Shown: in pieces, positions 18,112 through 28,097 of the stretch
How the letters are laid out: the number at the start of each line of letters is the position of its first letter
Position numbering within the stretch: the stretch's first letter is position 1
The notes under the pieces: model-generated
What the model saw: the letters and a program-made list of their open reading frames with translations, nothing else
Databases searched by the model: none
Told to the model about the DNA's origin: nothing
Assembly (NCBI RefSeq): GCF_025961205.1
Contig: NZ_JAOQNH010000001.1
Span: 248,001-312,000, forward strand
From: Azospirillum fermentarium
GTDB lineage: Bacteria; Pseudomonadota; Alphaproteobacteria; Azospirillales; Azospirillaceae
DNA: 64,000 bases
Direction of reading: 5' to 3'
Program-made: the position numbers and the translations under genes

Positions 18112-19089
18112 ATGATCCGCCCGCTCATCGAGACCCTGCCGTTCCGCGCCGCCCTGCGCCGCACGGCCTTGATTCCCGCCGCCCTCGTCACCGGGGCCGC
18201 CACGGCCCACGCCCAGACCGCCCCGGCCGCCCCCATCCCGGCGGCCCCCGCCCCCGCGGTGGCCGCGCCGGTTGCGGATGCGGCCGCAGCCGCGGTTCAG
18301 GCGGCGGCCCCCGCCGCAACGGCCCCGGCGGCTGACGCCACCGCGTCCGCGGCCCACGCGGTGCAGGCCGCGGCGACGGGCATCATGAGCCACGATCTCA
18401 GCCCGTGGGGCATGTTCATGGCCGCCAGCCCGGTGGTGCAGGCGGTGATGATCGGGCTGGCCCTGGCCTCGGTCGCCACCTGGACCGTGTGGGTGGCGAA
18501 ATCCATTGAGCTGGCCTCGGCCCGCCGCAAGGCCCGCCGGGCGCTGGAGGCGCTGGAATCCGCCCGCTCGCTGACCCAGGCGGCGGAAAAGGTCGGGTTC
18601 GACAAGGGCACCGTGCCGGCCCTGGTCCGCGCGGCGGTGGCCGAGGCGCACCTGTCCGCCGACGTCCCCGGCGACGGGCTGAAGGAGCGCGTGGCATCGC
18701 GGCTGTCGCGGATCGAGGCGGCGGCGGGCCGGCGCATGATGCGCGGCACCGGCATCCTGGCCACCATCGGCTCCACCTCGCCCTTCATCGGCCTGTTCGG
18801 CACGGTGTGGGGGATCATGACAAGCTTCATCGGCATCGCCAAATCCCAGACCACCAATCTGGCCGTGGTGGCGCCGGGCATCGCCGAGGCGCTGCTGGCC
18901 ACCGCCATCGGTCTGGTCGCCGCCATCCCGGCGGTGGTGATCTACAACATCTTCTCCCGCTCCATCGCCGGATACCGGGCGCTGCTGGCCGATGCGTCGG
19001 CCAGCGTGGAACGCCACGTCAGCCGCGACCTGGACCGCCGCGCGCTGCCGCGGACGTCCCAGCCCACCGCCATCAGTGCGGCGGAGTAA
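18112..19089 (+). CDS. exbB: TonB-system energiser ExbB with N-terminal periplasmic extension
   Basis: Proton-channel subunit of the ExbB-ExbD-TonB motor. The 325-residue protein is longer than E. coli ExbB (244). It begins with a signal-like segment, residues about 10-35, then an Ala/Pro-rich stretch to about 85. Three membrane helices follow: one near 105-125, and two in the C-terminal half ([20 protein letters not shown] and [21 protein letters not shown]), which contain the MotA/TolQ/ExbB core. The long form is known from Pseudomonas-type ExbB. ExbD starts 5 bases after the stop. Confidence 0.93.
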   Translation: MIRPLIETLPFRAALRRTALIPAALVTGAATAHAQTAPAAPIPAAPAPAVAAPVADAAAAAVQAAAPAATAPAADATASAAHAVQAAATGIMSHDLSPWGMFMAASPVVQAVMIGLALASVATWTVWVAKSIELASARRKARRALEALESARSLTQAAEKVGFDKGTVPALVRAAVAEAHLSADVPGDGLKERVASRLSRIEAAAGRRMMRGTGILATIGSTSPFIGLFGTVWGIMTSFIGIAKSQTTNLAVVAPGIAEALLATAIGLVAAIPAVVIYNIFSRSIAGYRALLADASASVERHVSRDLDRRALPRTSQPTAISAAE

Positions 19090-19094
19090 GCCCC

Positions 19095-19526
19095 ATGGCC
19101 GCCCGTCTGGACGATGGCGACGATCTCAGCGAGAACCACGAGATCAACGTCACCCCCTTTATCGACGTGATGCTGGTGCTGCTCATCATCTTCATGGTGG
19201 CAGCCCCCCTGGCGACGGTGGACGTGCCGGTGGACCTCCCGGCCTCCGCCGCCCCGGCCCAGCCGCGCCCCGACAAGCCGGTCTATCTGACGCTGAAGTC
19301 CGATCTGTCGCTGGTGCTGGGCGAACAGCCGGTTGAGCGGGAAAAGCTGCGCGAGGCACTGGACAACGCCACCCATGCCACGCGCGACACCCGCATCTTC
19401 CTGCGCGCCGACAGCGCCGTCGATTACGGCGACCTGATGAAGCTGATGAACGGGCTGCAGACCGCCGGGTATCTCAAGGTGGCGCTGGTCGGGCTGGAAA
19501 CCGTGTCCCCCGCTCCGGCGCCGTGA
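19095..19526 (+). CDS. exbD: biopolymer transport protein ExbD
   Basis: A 143-residue protein with one membrane helix ([20 protein letters not shown], residues about 17-36) containing the essential Asp of the proton path, followed by a periplasmic domain ([12 protein letters not shown] to the C-terminus). It works with ExbB to drive TonB. The frame extends upstream through exbB, but the ATG at 19095 right after the exbB stop gives the standard length. The tonB ATG lies 11 bases after the stop codon. Confidence 0.93.
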   Translation: MAARLDDGDDLSENHEINVTPFIDVMLVLLIIFMVAAPLATVDVPVDLPASAAPAQPRPDKPVYLTLKSDLSLVLGEQPVEREKLREALDNATHATRDTRIFLRADSAVDYGDLMKLMNGLQTAGYLKVALVGLETVSPAPAP

Positions 19527-19537
19527 GGGGGGCCGCC

Positions 19538-20407
19538 ATGACCGCTTCCCCCGCCGCCCGGACCATGCCCATGAGCGTTCCCCCCGCCCCCGGCCTGACC
19601 CTGCCGCCCGAGATGCCCGAAGGGGCCGGGCTGGGGCGGTGGACCGCCAGCCTGCTGACCGTGCTGGCCGTTCACGCCGGGGCCGCGGCCCTGGTGCTGG
19701 CCCTGCCCGCCCCCGCCCCGCTGGAACCGCCGCCGGGTGCGGTCATGCTGGAACTGGCCGCCTTGCCCGAGGCGCCGGCGGAATCCCAGCCCAGCGAAAC
19801 CCCGCCCGGCCCGCAGCAGGAAGCCGCCGAACCGCCGCCGGAACTGGTGCTGCCCGAACCGGAGCCGCCGCCCGAGCCGGTGTTCGAGCCCCCGCCCCCG
19901 CCGCCGGAGGTCAAGCCCGAGGTGGTGGTGCCCAAGCCCCCGCCCAAGGTCAAGCCACCCAAGCCGGAACAGCCCAAGCCCCGCCCGGTGGAGCGCAAGC
20001 GGGAAACCCCGCCCACCCCCCATCCCCCGGCGGAACAGACCACCGCGCCGCCAGCCACCAACGCCCCGCCGTCGCAGACCGCCGCCGCCCCGTCCGCCGG
20101 TGCCGCCGGCAACCCCGCCGCCCGCCGCTCGTGGCAGGGCACGCTGCTGGCCCATCTGGAACGGCACAAGCGCTATCCCCGCGCGTCCCAGGCCCGGCGC
20201 GAACAGGGTGTCACCCACCTGCGCTTCGTCATGGACCGCCAGGGCAAGGTGCTGTCGTGCCGCATCGAACGCCCGTCGGGGTACGAGGCGCTGGACGAGG
20301 AAACGCTGGAGATGATCCGCCGCGCCGAACCCCTGCCCCCACCGCCGCCCGATGTGGGCGACGAGCGCATCGAACTGGTGGTGCCGGTCCAGTATTTCCT
20401 GCGTTGA
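19538..20407 (+). CDS. tonB: energy transducer TonB
   Basis: A 289-residue protein that spans the periplasm and transmits energy from ExbBD to outer-membrane receptors. It has a membrane anchor at about residues 30-50 (ASLLTVLAVHAGAAALVLAL), a very long Pro/Glu/Lys-rich spacer at about 60-190 and a C-terminal TonB domain (about 200-289: LERHKRYPRASQARR, GVTHLRFVMDRQGKV, and FLR at the end). The ATG at 19538 follows a GAGGGGGG ribosome site. A GTG at 19523 overlapping the exbD stop by 4 bases is an alternative start. The dedicated motor next to a siderophore receptor suggests it serves that receptor first. Confidence 0.92.
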   Translation: MTASPAARTMPMSVPPAPGLTLPPEMPEGAGLGRWTASLLTVLAVHAGAAALVLALPAPAPLEPPPGAVMLELAALPEAPAESQPSETPPGPQQEAAEPPPELVLPEPEPPPEPVFEPPPPPPEVKPEVVVPKPPPKVKPPKPEQPKPRPVERKRETPPTPHPPAEQTTAPPATNAPPSQTAAAPSAGAAGNPAARRSWQGTLLAHLERHKRYPRASQARREQGVTHLRFVMDRQGKVLSCRIERPSGYEALDEETLEMIRRAEPLPPPPPDVGDERIELVVPVQYFLR

Positions 20408-20442
20408 GCGGGTTTGGGAAACCCGAACATTCCGAACAGTCC

Positions 20443-20470
20443 CCCTCTCCCCGGCGGGGAGAGGGCTTTT
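20443..20470 (+). terminator. terminator after tonB (palindromic repeat, copy C)
   Basis: Perfect 10-base arms CCCTCTCCCC and GGGGAGAGGG around GGC, followed by CTTTTC. A smaller hairpin (CGGGTTT/AAACCCG) lies at 20409-20425 over the tonB stop region. The arms belong to the dispersed repeat family, here apparently used as a terminator. Confidence 0.7.
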
Positions 20471-20527
20471 CAGCCGCCCCCACTCCCCGACAGATTGTGG
20501 CATTTTTACGTCACATGCATATGATAC

Positions 20528-20579
20528 TAAGAATCACTTTCAAATTGGTTTGCGCCCAAAGCGAATGCGGATAATTATC
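20528..20579 (+). promoter_or_regulatory. Fur-like sites upstream of the siderophore receptor
   Basis: Two candidate iron boxes lie in an AT-rich leader. 20528-20542 (TAAGAATCACTTTCA) matches the 7-1-7 Fur pattern at 10 of 14 positions, and its reverse strand shares TGAAAGTGATT with the site at 13185. 20570-20579 is the perfect palindrome GATAATTATC. They are 37-90 bases before the receptor start codon. A clear -35/-10 pair was not found. Confidence 0.5.
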
Positions 20580-20616
20580 ACTCACATAAAATAATCGCCA
20601 ATCAGGAGAGATTGAC

Positions 20617-22797
20617 GTGACGTCCCACAGCCGCTTCGTTTCCTCGGCCCACACCCAGCGCCCGGCGCTGACCGCCTCCACCCTGGGGCTGGCCACGCTG
20701 GGCCTTGCCTTGGGGTGCGTGACGGGGGCCGCTCCGGCCCTGGCCCAGACCGCCGCCGCCACCGGCAGCGCCACCCAGCTTCCCGCCATTTCGGTGGAAG
20801 GCGCCAAGACCAACGATTCCTACAAGGTCGAAAAGTCGGCGTCGGTGAAGCGCACCGAAACCATCCTCGACACGCCGCAGTCGATCACCGTGGTCCCGGA
20901 AAAGGTGATCCAGGAACAGGCCGCCACCACCCTGCGCGACGTGCTGCGCAACGTGCCCGGCATCACCTTCGGTGCCGGCGAAGGCGGCGGCGGCCAGGGC
21001 GAACAGCTTCGCATCCGCGGCTTTGCGGCCAACACCGACCTGTACGTGGACGGCATCCGCGACCCCAACCCGGCCAACAACCGCGACCCCTTCAACCTGG
21101 AACAGGTGGAAGTGGTGAAGGGCGCGTCGTCGGCCTATTCGGGGGCCGGTGCGACCGGCGGCACCGTCAACATGGTGTCCAAGGCCCCGAAGATGCAGGC
21201 GTTCACCGCCGGCAGCCTGTCCATCGGCACCGACAGCCTGAAGCGCGTCACCGCCGACGTGAACCGCCCGCTGGACAACGTGGGCATCGACGGCACCGCG
21301 GTGCGGCTGAACGTGATGGCGCACACCGCCGGGGTCTCGGGCCGCGACGAGGTGGAGAACGAGCGCTGGGGTGTCGCCCCGTCCATCGCCTTCGGTCTCG
21401 GCACGCCGACGCGGGTGACGCTGAGCGCGCTCTACACCAAGGACAACAACGTCCCCGACTATGGCCTGCCGGTGCTGAACGGGGTGATCCCGCCGGTCAG
21501 CCGTTCCAACTGGTACGGCATCAAGGGGCTGAACCAGGAAAAGCAGGAATACAGCGCCGTCACCTTCCAGATCGAGCATGACGCCGCCGACTGGGTCACG
21601 GTGCGCAACCAGACCCGCTACAGCGAATCGACCCGCTTCAACATCGTCACCATCCCCCGCTTCCCCACCGGCACCGTCGCCTTCACGCCGTCCACCACCG
21701 TGACCCGTGGGCAGAGCGGCCGCGACACCAAGGACACCAACGTCGTCACCCAGACCGACGCCACGCTGAAGTTCAAGACCGGCGCGCTCGACCATTCGCT
21801 GGTCACCGGCTTCGACCTCAGCCATGAAAAATACACCCAGCGCGGCCTGACCTTCAGCGGCACCGCCGCGGCGGCCAACCTGTTCAGCCCCAACCTCAAC
21901 GTGGCCGGGCCGGGCTGGACCTACAACGCCGCCGCCACCGAGAACACCGGGCGCAACTTCGGCCTCTACGCCATCGACACGATCAAGATCGGTCCGCAGT
22001 GGGAAGTGGTCGGCGGCCTGCGCTACGACAACTTCAAGGCCGATACCAACACCGGCACCGCGACATACAGCCTGTCCGACTCCATGCTGAGCTGGCAGGG
22101 GGCGGTGGTCTACAAGCCGGTCAAGACGGTCAGCGTCTACGCCTCGGCCTCCACCTCCTTCAACCCGTCGGTGGAAGCGGCGCAAAGCTCGCTCAGCGCC
22201 ACCAACGTCAGCCTGAAGCCGCAGGAGAACCTGTCCTACGAGGTGGGCGCCAAGTGGGACGTGATCCCGGAAAAGCTCCAGCTCACCGCCGCCGTGTTCC
22301 GCACGGAAAAGACCAACGTGCGTGAAACCGACGCCGCCGGCACCACCGTCATCCTGGACGGCGAACGCCGGGTGCAGGGCATCGAGCTGGGCGTCACCGG
22401 CAACATCACCGACAAGTGGCAGGTCATCGGCGGCTATTCCTATCAGGAAAGCGAGATCACCAAGGCCGTGCGCTACGTCGGCAACGAAATGGCCAACACG
22501 CCCAAGCACAGCGCCAGCCTGTGGAGCACCTACAAGCTGCCCCACGACGTCACCGTCGGCGCCGGCGTGCAGTATGTGGGCGAGCGCCAGTTGAACGACG
22601 CCAACGCCGGCAAGCTCGACGCCTACACCGTGGTTGACGCCATGGTGTCGTATCAGGTGACCGACGCCATCGGCGTTCAGCTCAACGCCCAGAACCTGTT
22701 CGACGAAGAATACTTCGACCGCGCCCATGGCGGCGGGGCCCACGTCATTCCCGGACTGGGCCGCACCGTCATCCTGAGCACCAACTTCCGCTTCTAA
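20617..22797 (+). CDS. TonB-dependent siderophore receptor, Fiu/PiuA-like
   Basis: Outer-membrane receptor of 726 residues for a ferric siderophore, probably a catecholate. A signal peptide ends near residue 45 (ALAQT). The plug domain follows ([80 protein letters not shown]), then a 22-strand barrel ending in a C-terminal Phe (NFRF). A TonB-box-like segment is ISVEGAKT. The GTG start at 20617 has a good CAGGAGAG ribosome site. The adjacent PiuC/YbiX gene matches the fiu-ybiX and piuA-piuC arrangement of gamma-proteobacteria, hence the suggested class. The actual ligand is unknown. Confidence 0.92.
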   Translation: MTSHSRFVSSAHTQRPALTASTLGLATLGLALGCVTGAAPALAQTAAATGSATQLPAISVEGAKTNDSYKVEKSASVKRTETILDTPQSITVVPEKVIQEQAATTLRDVLRNVPGITFGAGEGGGGQGEQLRIRGFAANTDLYVDGIRDPNPANNRDPFNLEQVEVVKGASSAYSGAGATGGTVNMVSKAPKMQAFTAGSLSIGTDSLKRVTADVNRPLDNVGIDGTAVRLNVMAHTAGVSGRDEVENERWGVAPSIAFGLGTPTRVTLSALYTKDNNVPDYGLPVLNGVIPPVSRSNWYGIKGLNQEKQEYSAVTFQIEHDAADWVTVRNQTRYSESTRFNIVTIPRFPTGTVAFTPSTTVTRGQSGRDTKDTNVVTQTDATLKFKTGALDHSLVTGFDLSHEKYTQRGLTFSGTAAAANLFSPNLNVAGPGWTYNAAATENTGRNFGLYAIDTIKIGPQWEVVGGLRYDNFKADTNTGTATYSLSDSMLSWQGAVVYKPVKTVSVYASASTSFNPSVEAAQSSLSATNVSLKPQENLSYEVGAKWDVIPEKLQLTAAVFRTEKTNVRETDAAGTTVILDGERRVQGIELGVTGNITDKWQVIGGYSYQESEITKAVRYVGNEMANTPKHSASLWSTYKLPHDVTVGAGVQYVGERQLNDANAGKLDAYTVVDAMVSYQVTDAIGVQLNAQNLFDEEYFDRAHGGGAHVIPGLGRTVILSTNFRF

Positions 22798-22898
22798 GCC
22801 TCAGCACCTTTGGTCCCGTCCCCCGGATGCCGCTTTGCCGAGCCGCCGCCGGGGGGCGGTTCCCTCTCTCTCACATCCCTTGCACGGAACAGCCTGCC

Positions 22899-23609
22899 AT
22901 GCTCCTGCACATTCCCAACGTCCTGACGCCGGAACAGGTGGCCGAGGCCCGGCGCCTGCTGGATCAGGCCGACTGGATCGACGGGCGCGCCACCGCCGGG
23001 TTCCAGTCGGTCCGGACCAAGAGCAACGAACAGATCCCCCAGGACCACCCCATCGCCCGCACGCTGGGGGACATGATCCTGGGTGCTTTGGAGAAGAACC
23101 CCACCTTCATCGCCGCGGCCCTGCCGCTGAAGGTGTTCCCGCCCATGTTCAACCGCTACCGTGACGGCGGGTTCTTCGGCAACCACGTGGACAACGCCAT
23201 CCGCCCGGTGCCCGGCACCCTGGAACGGGTGCGCACCGACCTGTCGGCCACGCTGTTCTTCACCGGCCCCGACGAATACGACGGCGGCGAGCTGCTGATC
23301 GACGACACCTATGGGGTGCATTCCGCCCGCCTGCCCGCCGGTGACATGGTGCTGTACCCGTCCACCAGCCTGCACCGGGTCGAACCGGTGACCCGCGGGG
23401 CGCGCGTCTGCTCCTTCTTCTGGATGCAGAGCATGATCCGCGACGACTGGCAGCGGACCATGATGTTCGACCTGGACACCGCGATCCAGCGCCTGAACCA
23501 GGATTTCGCCACCGGGGCCGGACCGGGGGACGCAGGGGCCGACCACCCCTCGCTCGTGCAACTGACCAGCCTTTACCACAACCTGCTGCGCCACTGGGCC
23601 GACACCTGA
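22899..23609 (+). CDS. piuC: PiuC/YbiX-family Fe(II)/2-oxoglutarate-dependent PKHD hydroxylase
   Basis: A 236-residue cytoplasmic dioxygenase of the PKHD family, commonly encoded beside catecholate siderophore receptors. The 2-His-1-carboxylate iron site is visible as HVD in [13 protein letters not shown] and the distal His in [15 protein letters not shown], whose Arg would bind 2-oxoglutarate. The N-terminus [22 protein letters not shown] and the double-stranded beta-helix core ([19 protein letters not shown]) are typical. The start at 22899 is the ATG that gives this family N-terminus. Its substrate is unknown; a role in siderophore processing is proposed from context. It ends 39 bases before the PepSY gene. 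Confidence 0.9.
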   Translation: MLLHIPNVLTPEQVAEARRLLDQADWIDGRATAGFQSVRTKSNEQIPQDHPIARTLGDMILGALEKNPTFIAAALPLKVFPPMFNRYRDGGFFGNHVDNAIRPVPGTLERVRTDLSATLFFTGPDEYDGGELLIDDTYGVHSARLPAGDMVLYPSTSLHRVEPVTRGARVCSFFWMQSMIRDDWQRTMMFDLDTAIQRLNQDFATGAGPGDAGADHPSLVQLTSLYHNLLRHWADT

Positions 23610-23648
23610 TCCGGGTGCGGCCCCCGCCGAAGAGACGAGACACCTGTC

Positions 23649-24905
23649 ATGTCCACAGTCCCCCGTTCGCAACGCCTTTGGTACAAGGCCCTGCACCAGG
23701 CCCATCTGTGGGCCGGGATCATCCTGTGCCTGCCGCTGATGGCGCTGGGCATCTCGGGCAGCGTCCTGGTCGCCAACGACCTGATCCAGGACTGGACGGC
23801 CCCCGCCGCCCCGCCGCCGACGCCGGGCGCGGTCAAGCCGCTGTCCGAGATCATCGAGGCCGCCCGTGCCACCGTTCCCGCCGGCCAGACCCCGTCGGCC
23901 ATCATGTTGCCTGAGGAAGCCGGGCAGCCCATCACCATCCGCTTCACCGCCGCCCGCCCCGCACCGGGCGGTGACCGTCCGCAAGGTGGGGAGCGTCCCG
24001 CCGGGGCACCGCCTGCCGGAGGACCGCAGATGGGCGGCGGCCCCATGGGTCCGGGCGGCGGCACCAGCGTGCGCATCAACCCGGTCACCCTCGACATCCA
24101 TTCCACCCCGGCCATGGGCGGCAACAGCGTCATCCGCACCATGCGCAGCCTGCACGGCAACCTGCTGATCACGGGCCGCGAGGGCCGGGAGCTGGTGGGC
24201 TGGCTGGGCGTGGTCATGCTGGTGCTGGGCGTCAGCGGCCTCGTCATGTGGTGGCCGCGTCCGGGCCGGTGGAAGGCCGCGTTCCTGGTCAAGGCGGATG
24301 CCAAGGGCCTGCGCCTGCACCGCGACCTGCACGGGGCGGCGGGCATCTGGACGCTGCTGGTGTTCCTGGTGGTCAGCTTTTCCGGCGTCTATCTGGTGTT
24401 CCCCCAGACGCTGACGGACGCGGTGTCGGTGGTGTCCCCCGCCCGCGAACCGCGCAGCGTGATGAACGCCCACACGGTGGAGCCGGTGCGCGGCACCCCG
24501 CCCGCCGGGGTGGAGGAGATGGTCGCCATCGCCACCGCCGCCGTGCCCGACGCCAGCCTGCGCGGCCTGTTCCTGCCCACCCGTCCCAACCAGCCGGCCC
24601 GCGCCACCCTGGCGCGTCCCGGTGCGGCCCATGGGGCGCCGGGCATCACCGCCTTCATCGACCCGTGGAAGCGGTCGGTGATCGAGGTGCGCGACCCCCG
24701 CACCTATTCCCTGGGGGATACCATCGTCGCCTGGCAACGGCCGCTGCACGCGGGCGAAGGGCTGGGCATCGTCTGGGCCGTCCTGGTGTTCGCGTCCGGC
24801 ATTCTGCCGCCGCTGTTCTGCATCACCGGGATCGCCATGTGGTGGATCAAGCGGCGCAACCGTCTGGCGCGCCGCGTGGATGCCGCCGCGGCAAGGGCTT
24901 CGTAG
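23649..24905 (+). CDS. PepSY-associated membrane protein (PiuB-like)
   Basis: A 418-residue inner-membrane protein of the PepSY_TM family, often encoded with siderophore receptors and proposed to act in periplasmic iron reduction or release. Membrane helices lie at about 18-40 (HLWAGIILCLPLMALGISG), 185-202 (LVGWLGVVMLVLGVSGLVMWW), 235-255 and 375-395. A periplasmic loop between the first two is Pro/Gly-rich and carries PepSY-like sequence; the second loop ends with HAGEGLGIVWAVLVF. Conserved His residues near the membrane (HQAHLWAG, LHRDLHGAAG) could bind haem. The gene is the last of the receptor-piuC-PepSY row and is followed by a strong terminator. Confidence 0.88.
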   Translation: MSTVPRSQRLWYKALHQAHLWAGIILCLPLMALGISGSVLVANDLIQDWTAPAAPPPTPGAVKPLSEIIEAARATVPAGQTPSAIMLPEEAGQPITIRFTAARPAPGGDRPQGGERPAGAPPAGGPQMGGGPMGPGGGTSVRINPVTLDIHSTPAMGGNSVIRTMRSLHGNLLITGREGRELVGWLGVVMLVLGVSGLVMWWPRPGRWKAAFLVKADAKGLRLHRDLHGAAGIWTLLVFLVVSFSGVYLVFPQTLTDAVSVVSPAREPRSVMNAHTVEPVRGTPPAGVEEMVAIATAAVPDASLRGLFLPTRPNQPARATLARPGAAHGAPGITAFIDPWKRSVIEVRDPRTYSLGDTIVAWQRPLHAGEGLGIVWAVLVFASGILPPLFCITGIAMWWIKRRNRLARRVDAAAARAS

Positions 24906-24930
24906 CGGGACGTCCCTTGCCGCACGGCAG

Positions 24931-24975
24931 GGCCGGGGGTGGCCGGCAGGGGCCGCCCCCGGCCTCTTTCTTTTT
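24931..24975 (+). terminator. terminator of the siderophore receptor operon
   Basis: Arms GGCCGGGGG (24931-24939) and CCCCCGGCC (24956-24964) enclose a 16-base loop and are followed by TCTTTCTTTTT. It lies between the convergent PepSY gene and the small membrane protein gene. Confidence 0.8.
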
Positions 24976-24980
24976 ACAGG

Positions 24981-25406
24981 TTACGCATTCGGCTGGCCGG
25001 GTGCCGCCGCATCGCCCGCCACCGCGGTCACCGTGACCGCCGCCCCCGTGGCCGCCACCGCCGTCACCGGCGGCGTCGCCTGGGGCACGTAGCGGCTCAT
25101 GAAGCCTTCGATGAAATCCGCACCGGCATAGCCCGCGGCCATGAAGGTCAGCACCTGCTGTGCAGTGATCTGGCCCACCGACACGTCCAGCGCCATGGCC
25201 GCCAGCACGCCGGCCACCGCCCCGATCACCAGGCTGATGGCCATCTGCTTCAGGTCGATGTTGTCGGTGACCGCCCCGCCCGCCGTGGACGATACGTCGT
25301 GGGCCTTCTTGATCTCCACGATGGCCCGCATGCACTGCCCCGCCCCGCCGGCCAGCCCGGCCAAGGTCAAAAGCTGAATCCAATCCCCCGCCGGCAACGC
25401 CGTCAT
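24981..25406 (-). CDS. small membrane protein of unknown function
   Basis: A 141-residue hydrophobic protein. Three likely membrane segments are at about 10-27 (IQLLTLAGLAGGAGQ), 54-75 (MAISLVIGAVAGVLAAMALD) and 84-103 (QVLTFMAAGYAGADFIEGF). A tail of about 30 residues is almost all Ala, Val, Thr and Pro. I do not recognise a family. The size and helix layout recall holins or small phage/secretion-associated proteins, but there is no lytic or phage gene nearby to support that. A 122-base AT-rich leader (25407-25528) separates it from nadC, so it has its own regulation. Confidence 0.7.
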   Translation of the reverse strand: MTALPAGDWIQLLTLAGLAGGAGQCMRAIVEIKKAHDVSSTAGGAVTDNIDLKQMAISLVIGAVAGVLAAMALDVSVGQITAQQVLTFMAAGYAGADFIEGFMSRYVPQATPPVTAVAATGAAVTVTAVAGDAAAPGQPNA

Positions 25407-25528
25407 GACCGCCCCCTGAATGCTTCATGGAAAATGAAAAGAAAAAGGCACAGGAAACCGGCATCACGCAATGCCGCCACCTGTGCCACCAAGAAAAACA
25501 GAGTTTTTGAATTCTTTTGTATGCTTTT

Positions 25529-26362
25529 TTACATATCGAGCCCCAAGTCCAGGCACGGGGCCGAGTGGGTGATCCACCCGACCGAGATCATGTCCACCCC
25601 CGCCTCGGCGATGGCGCGCACGCTGTCCAGCGTCACGCTGCCCGACGCCTCGGTCAGCATCCGCCCGTCCACCAGCGCGACCGCACGGGCCAGCGTGGCC
25701 GGGTCCATATTATCCAGCAGCACCACATCCACCGGCAGGGTCAGCAGTTCCTCGAGCTGGGCCAGGGTGTCCACCTCCACCTCGATCTTGACCATGTGGC
25801 CGACCGCGGCGCGGACCTTTTCCACCGCCGGGCGGATGCCGCCGGCCACCGCGATGTGGTTGTCCTTGACCAGAATGGCGTCGTCCAGGCCGAAGCGGTG
25901 GTTGGACCCGCCGCCCAGCCGCACCGCCTCCTTCTCCAGCGCGCGCAGGCCGGGGGTGGTCTTGCGGGTGCAGACGATGCGGGCACGGGTGTGCGCCACC
26001 GCCCGCACCAGCGCGCGGGTGGATGTCGCCACGCCGGAAAGCTGGCCCAGGAAGTTCAGCGCCGTGCGCTCGGCGGTCAGCAGCGCGCGGGCCTTGGCGG
26101 TCACCGTGGCGATGGTACCGCCCGCCGGCACGTCGGCACCGTCGCCATGCTCCACCACCACCGAACAGTCCGGGTCCACCAGCCGGAACGCGGTCAGCGC
26201 CGCCCCCAGCCCGGCCACCCGCCCGTCCCGCCGGGCCACGATGCGCGCCGCAGCATCCGCGTCGGCGGGGACGATGGCGTCGGTGGTGATGTCGCCGGCC
26301 CGGCCCAGATCCTCCAGCAGTGCCGCGCGCACCACGGGTTCGACGATCAGGGGGTGAAGCAT
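25529..26362 (-). CDS. nadC: nicotinate-nucleotide diphosphorylase (carboxylating)
   Basis: Type II phosphoribosyltransferase that converts quinolinate and PRPP to nicotinate mononucleotide, the last step of the de novo branch encoded here. It has 277 residues, the usual length. Landmarks are [60 protein letters not shown] (in pieces) and the C-terminal LDNMDP with [12 protein letters not shown]. The ATG at 26362 follows a GGAG ribosome site; the frame is open further upstream, but that part lies inside nadB. The start overlaps the nadB end by 16 bases, which suggests translational coupling. Confidence 0.95.
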   Translation of the reverse strand: MLHPLIVEPVVRAALLEDLGRAGDITTDAIVPADADAAARIVARRDGRVAGLGAALTAFRLVDPDCSVVVEHGDGADVPAGGTIATVTAKARALLTAERTALNFLGQLSGVATSTRALVRAVAHTRARIVCTRKTTPGLRALEKEAVRLGGGSNHRFGLDDAILVKDNHIAVAGGIRPAVEKVRAAVGHMVKIEVEVDTLAQLEELLTLPVDVVLLDNMDPATLARAVALVDGRMLTEASGSVTLDSVRAIAEAGVDMISVGWITHSAPCLDLGLDM

Positions 26363-28029
26363 GGACGGGTCTCCGCTGTGAAAGAGGATGGGGCGGGGGT
26401 GAAGGAGCATCCTGCCCCTTCATACTTCCCCGGCCAAGGGCCGGCGGCCCTTGGAACCCCCGGTGTCAGGGTCCGGCGCACCGCCGCCGGGTCGGTGGCG
26501 GGGTAGTCGCTGCGTTCGTGGGCGCCGCGGCTCTCCTGGCGCAGGGAGGCGGCGTGGACCACCAGACCGCCGACGAGCAGGCGGTTGCGCGCCTCGGCCC
26601 ACCGGCGTACGGCGGTGAAGGGCACCGGGCCATGGGCGGGGGGCAACGCTTCCAGCGCCGCCGACAGCCGTTCCAGCCGCACTGCGGCGTCGGTCAGGCC
26701 GGCGGCATCGCGCACCAGACCGGCACCGGCATAGACCGCCTCCCGGCTCGCCTGGACGATGGCGCCGATGCCGGTGCGGTGGCTGGGGCCGGGCACCGGC
26801 GGCGGGGCCGGCACCGCAACCGGCGGCACCGGGACCGCGCCCTGCTCCGCCACGTCGGCGGCCACGCGGGCGCCGAACACCAGCGCTTCCAGCAGCGAAT
26901 TGCTGGCCAGCCGGTTGGCGCCGTGGACACCCGTGCACGCCACCTCGCCGCAGGCCCACAGGCCCGGCACGCTGGTGCGCCCGTCGATGTCGGTGGCGAC
27001 CCCGCCCATATGGTAATGCGCCGCCGGGGCCACCGGCACCGGGATGGCCCACGGATCGAGTCCCGCCTCGGCCAACAGGCCCAGCACGGTGGGGAAGCCC
27101 TCGGGCCGGGCCTTCAGGGCCGGGCGCAGGTCGAGATAGACCGGCTGCCCCGCCGCCACCCGCCGCCCGATGGCCCGCGCCACCACGTCGCGCGGCGCCA
27201 GTTCGGCCAGCGGGTGCTCGTCCGTCATGAAACGGCGCCCGTCCTCATCCAGCAGCACCGCCCCGGCCCCCCGCAGCGCCTCGGTCAGCAGCGGGGCGGG
27301 ATCGGCGGCGACGGCCAATGCTGTGGGGTGGAACTGCACGAACTCCACATCGGTGAGGGCGGCCCCGGCGCGAGCGGCCAGCGCCAGCCCGTCGCCCGTG
27401 GCCTCCGCCGGGTTGGTGGTGCGGGCGAACACAGCACCGATGCCGCCCGTGGCCAGGATCACCCGGCCCGTGCGGTGCAGCACCCACCCGCCGTCCGCGT
27501 GGTGGGCCAGCAGCCCGCAGACCCGGCCCCCGTGCAGGCGCAGGTCCACCGCGAACGCCTCCGTCTCCACCCGGATGCCGGGCGTGTCCCGCAGCCGGCG
27601 GGCCAGCGCCGTCACCAGCGTGCGGCCCGTGGCATCGCCCCCGGCGTGGACGATGCGGGCGGCCCCGTGCGCCGCCTCCCGCCCCAGCACGGGTTCGCCG
27701 TCGGCGGTGCGGTCGAAGGGCATGGCCGGATCGGCCAGCAGCGCCCGCACCCGCGCCGCGCCGTCCGCCGCCAGCAGCGCGGCGACGGCGGCGTCCACGA
27801 ACCCGGCCCCCGCCGCCACCGTGTCGGCGGCGTGGGCCGCCGGGGTGTCGCCGGGGCCGACCGCGGCGGCGATGCCGCCCTGGGCATACAGGCTGGACCC
27901 GCCGGGCAGGTCCGCGGTCTTGGTCAGCAGGGTCACCGCATGGCCCCGCGCGGCCAGCGCCAGCGCCGCCGTCATCCCGGCCAGCCCCGACCCGACGATC
28001 ACCACACCCGAATCGCGAACCGTCACCAT
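26347..28029 (-). CDS. nadB: L-aspartate oxidase with an added C-terminal tail
   Basis: FAD enzyme that oxidises L-aspartate to iminoaspartate, the substrate of quinolinate synthase. The 560-residue protein starts with the dinucleotide-binding motif [17 protein letters not shown]. It contains [23 protein letters not shown], the covalent-type active region [11 protein letters not shown] and [24 protein letters not shown], all typical. The family normally ends soon after [14 protein letters not shown]. Here about 40 further residues (from [17 protein letters not shown]) are encoded by a GC-rich hairpin repeat and then run into nadC. The start at 28029 (MVTVRDSG) is the natural N-terminus. Confidence 0.95.
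   Translation of the reverse strand: MVTVRDSGVVIVGSGLAGMTAALALAARGHAVTLLTKTADLPGGSSLYAQGGIAAAVGPGDTPAAHAADTVAAGAGFVDAAVAALLAADGAARVRALLADPAMPFDRTADGEPVLGREAAHGAARIVHAGGDATGRTLVTALARRLRDTPGIRVETEAFAVDLRLHGGRVCGLLAHHADGGWVLHRTGRVILATGGIGAVFARTTNPAEATGDGLALAARAGAALTDVEFVQFHPTALAVAADPAPLLTEALRGAGAVLLDEDGRRFMTDEHPLAELAPRDVVARAIGRRVAAGQPVYLDLRPALKARPEGFPTVLGLLAEAGLDPWAIPVPVAPAAHYHMGGVATDIDGRTSVPGLWACGEVACTGVHGANRLASNSLLEALVFGARVAADVAEQGAVPVPPVAVPAPPPVPGPSHRTGIGAIVQASREAVYAGAGLVRDAAGLTDAAVRLERLSAALEALPPAHGPVPFTAVRRWAEARNRLLVGGLVVHAASLRQESRGAHERSDYPATDPAAVRRTLTPGVPRAAGPWPGKYEGAGCSFTPAPSSFTAETRPCFTP
26434..26454. repeat. hairpin repeat embedded in the 3' end of nadB
   Basis: Perfect 9-base arms CCAAGGGCC and GGCCCTTGG around GGC. 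A related element at 42528-42548, in a true intergenic gap, has arms CCAAAGGC and GCCTTTGG and shares the flanks TGCCCCTTC on the left and GGAACC on the right. Within nadB it encodes part of the non-conserved tail. Confidence 0.6.
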
Positions 28030-28065
28030 CTTTTCATTCCCTCAAGGCAGTGACCACCAGAGTCC

Positions 28066-28087
28066 CCCTCTCCCCGGGGGGAAAGGG
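28066..28087. repeat. GC-rich palindromic repeat, copy D
   Basis: CCCTCTCCCC pairs with GGGGAAAGGG with one mismatch and a GG centre. It lies in the 68-base gap between nadA and nadB. It is the fourth copy of the family seen at 11705, 16493 and 20443. Confidence 0.55.
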
Positions 28088-28097
28088 TCTTTCACCC

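Noticed and set aside
24981..25406. Phage holin
   Set aside because: Size and helices would fit, but there is no endolysin or other phage gene nearby and no recognised holin motif.
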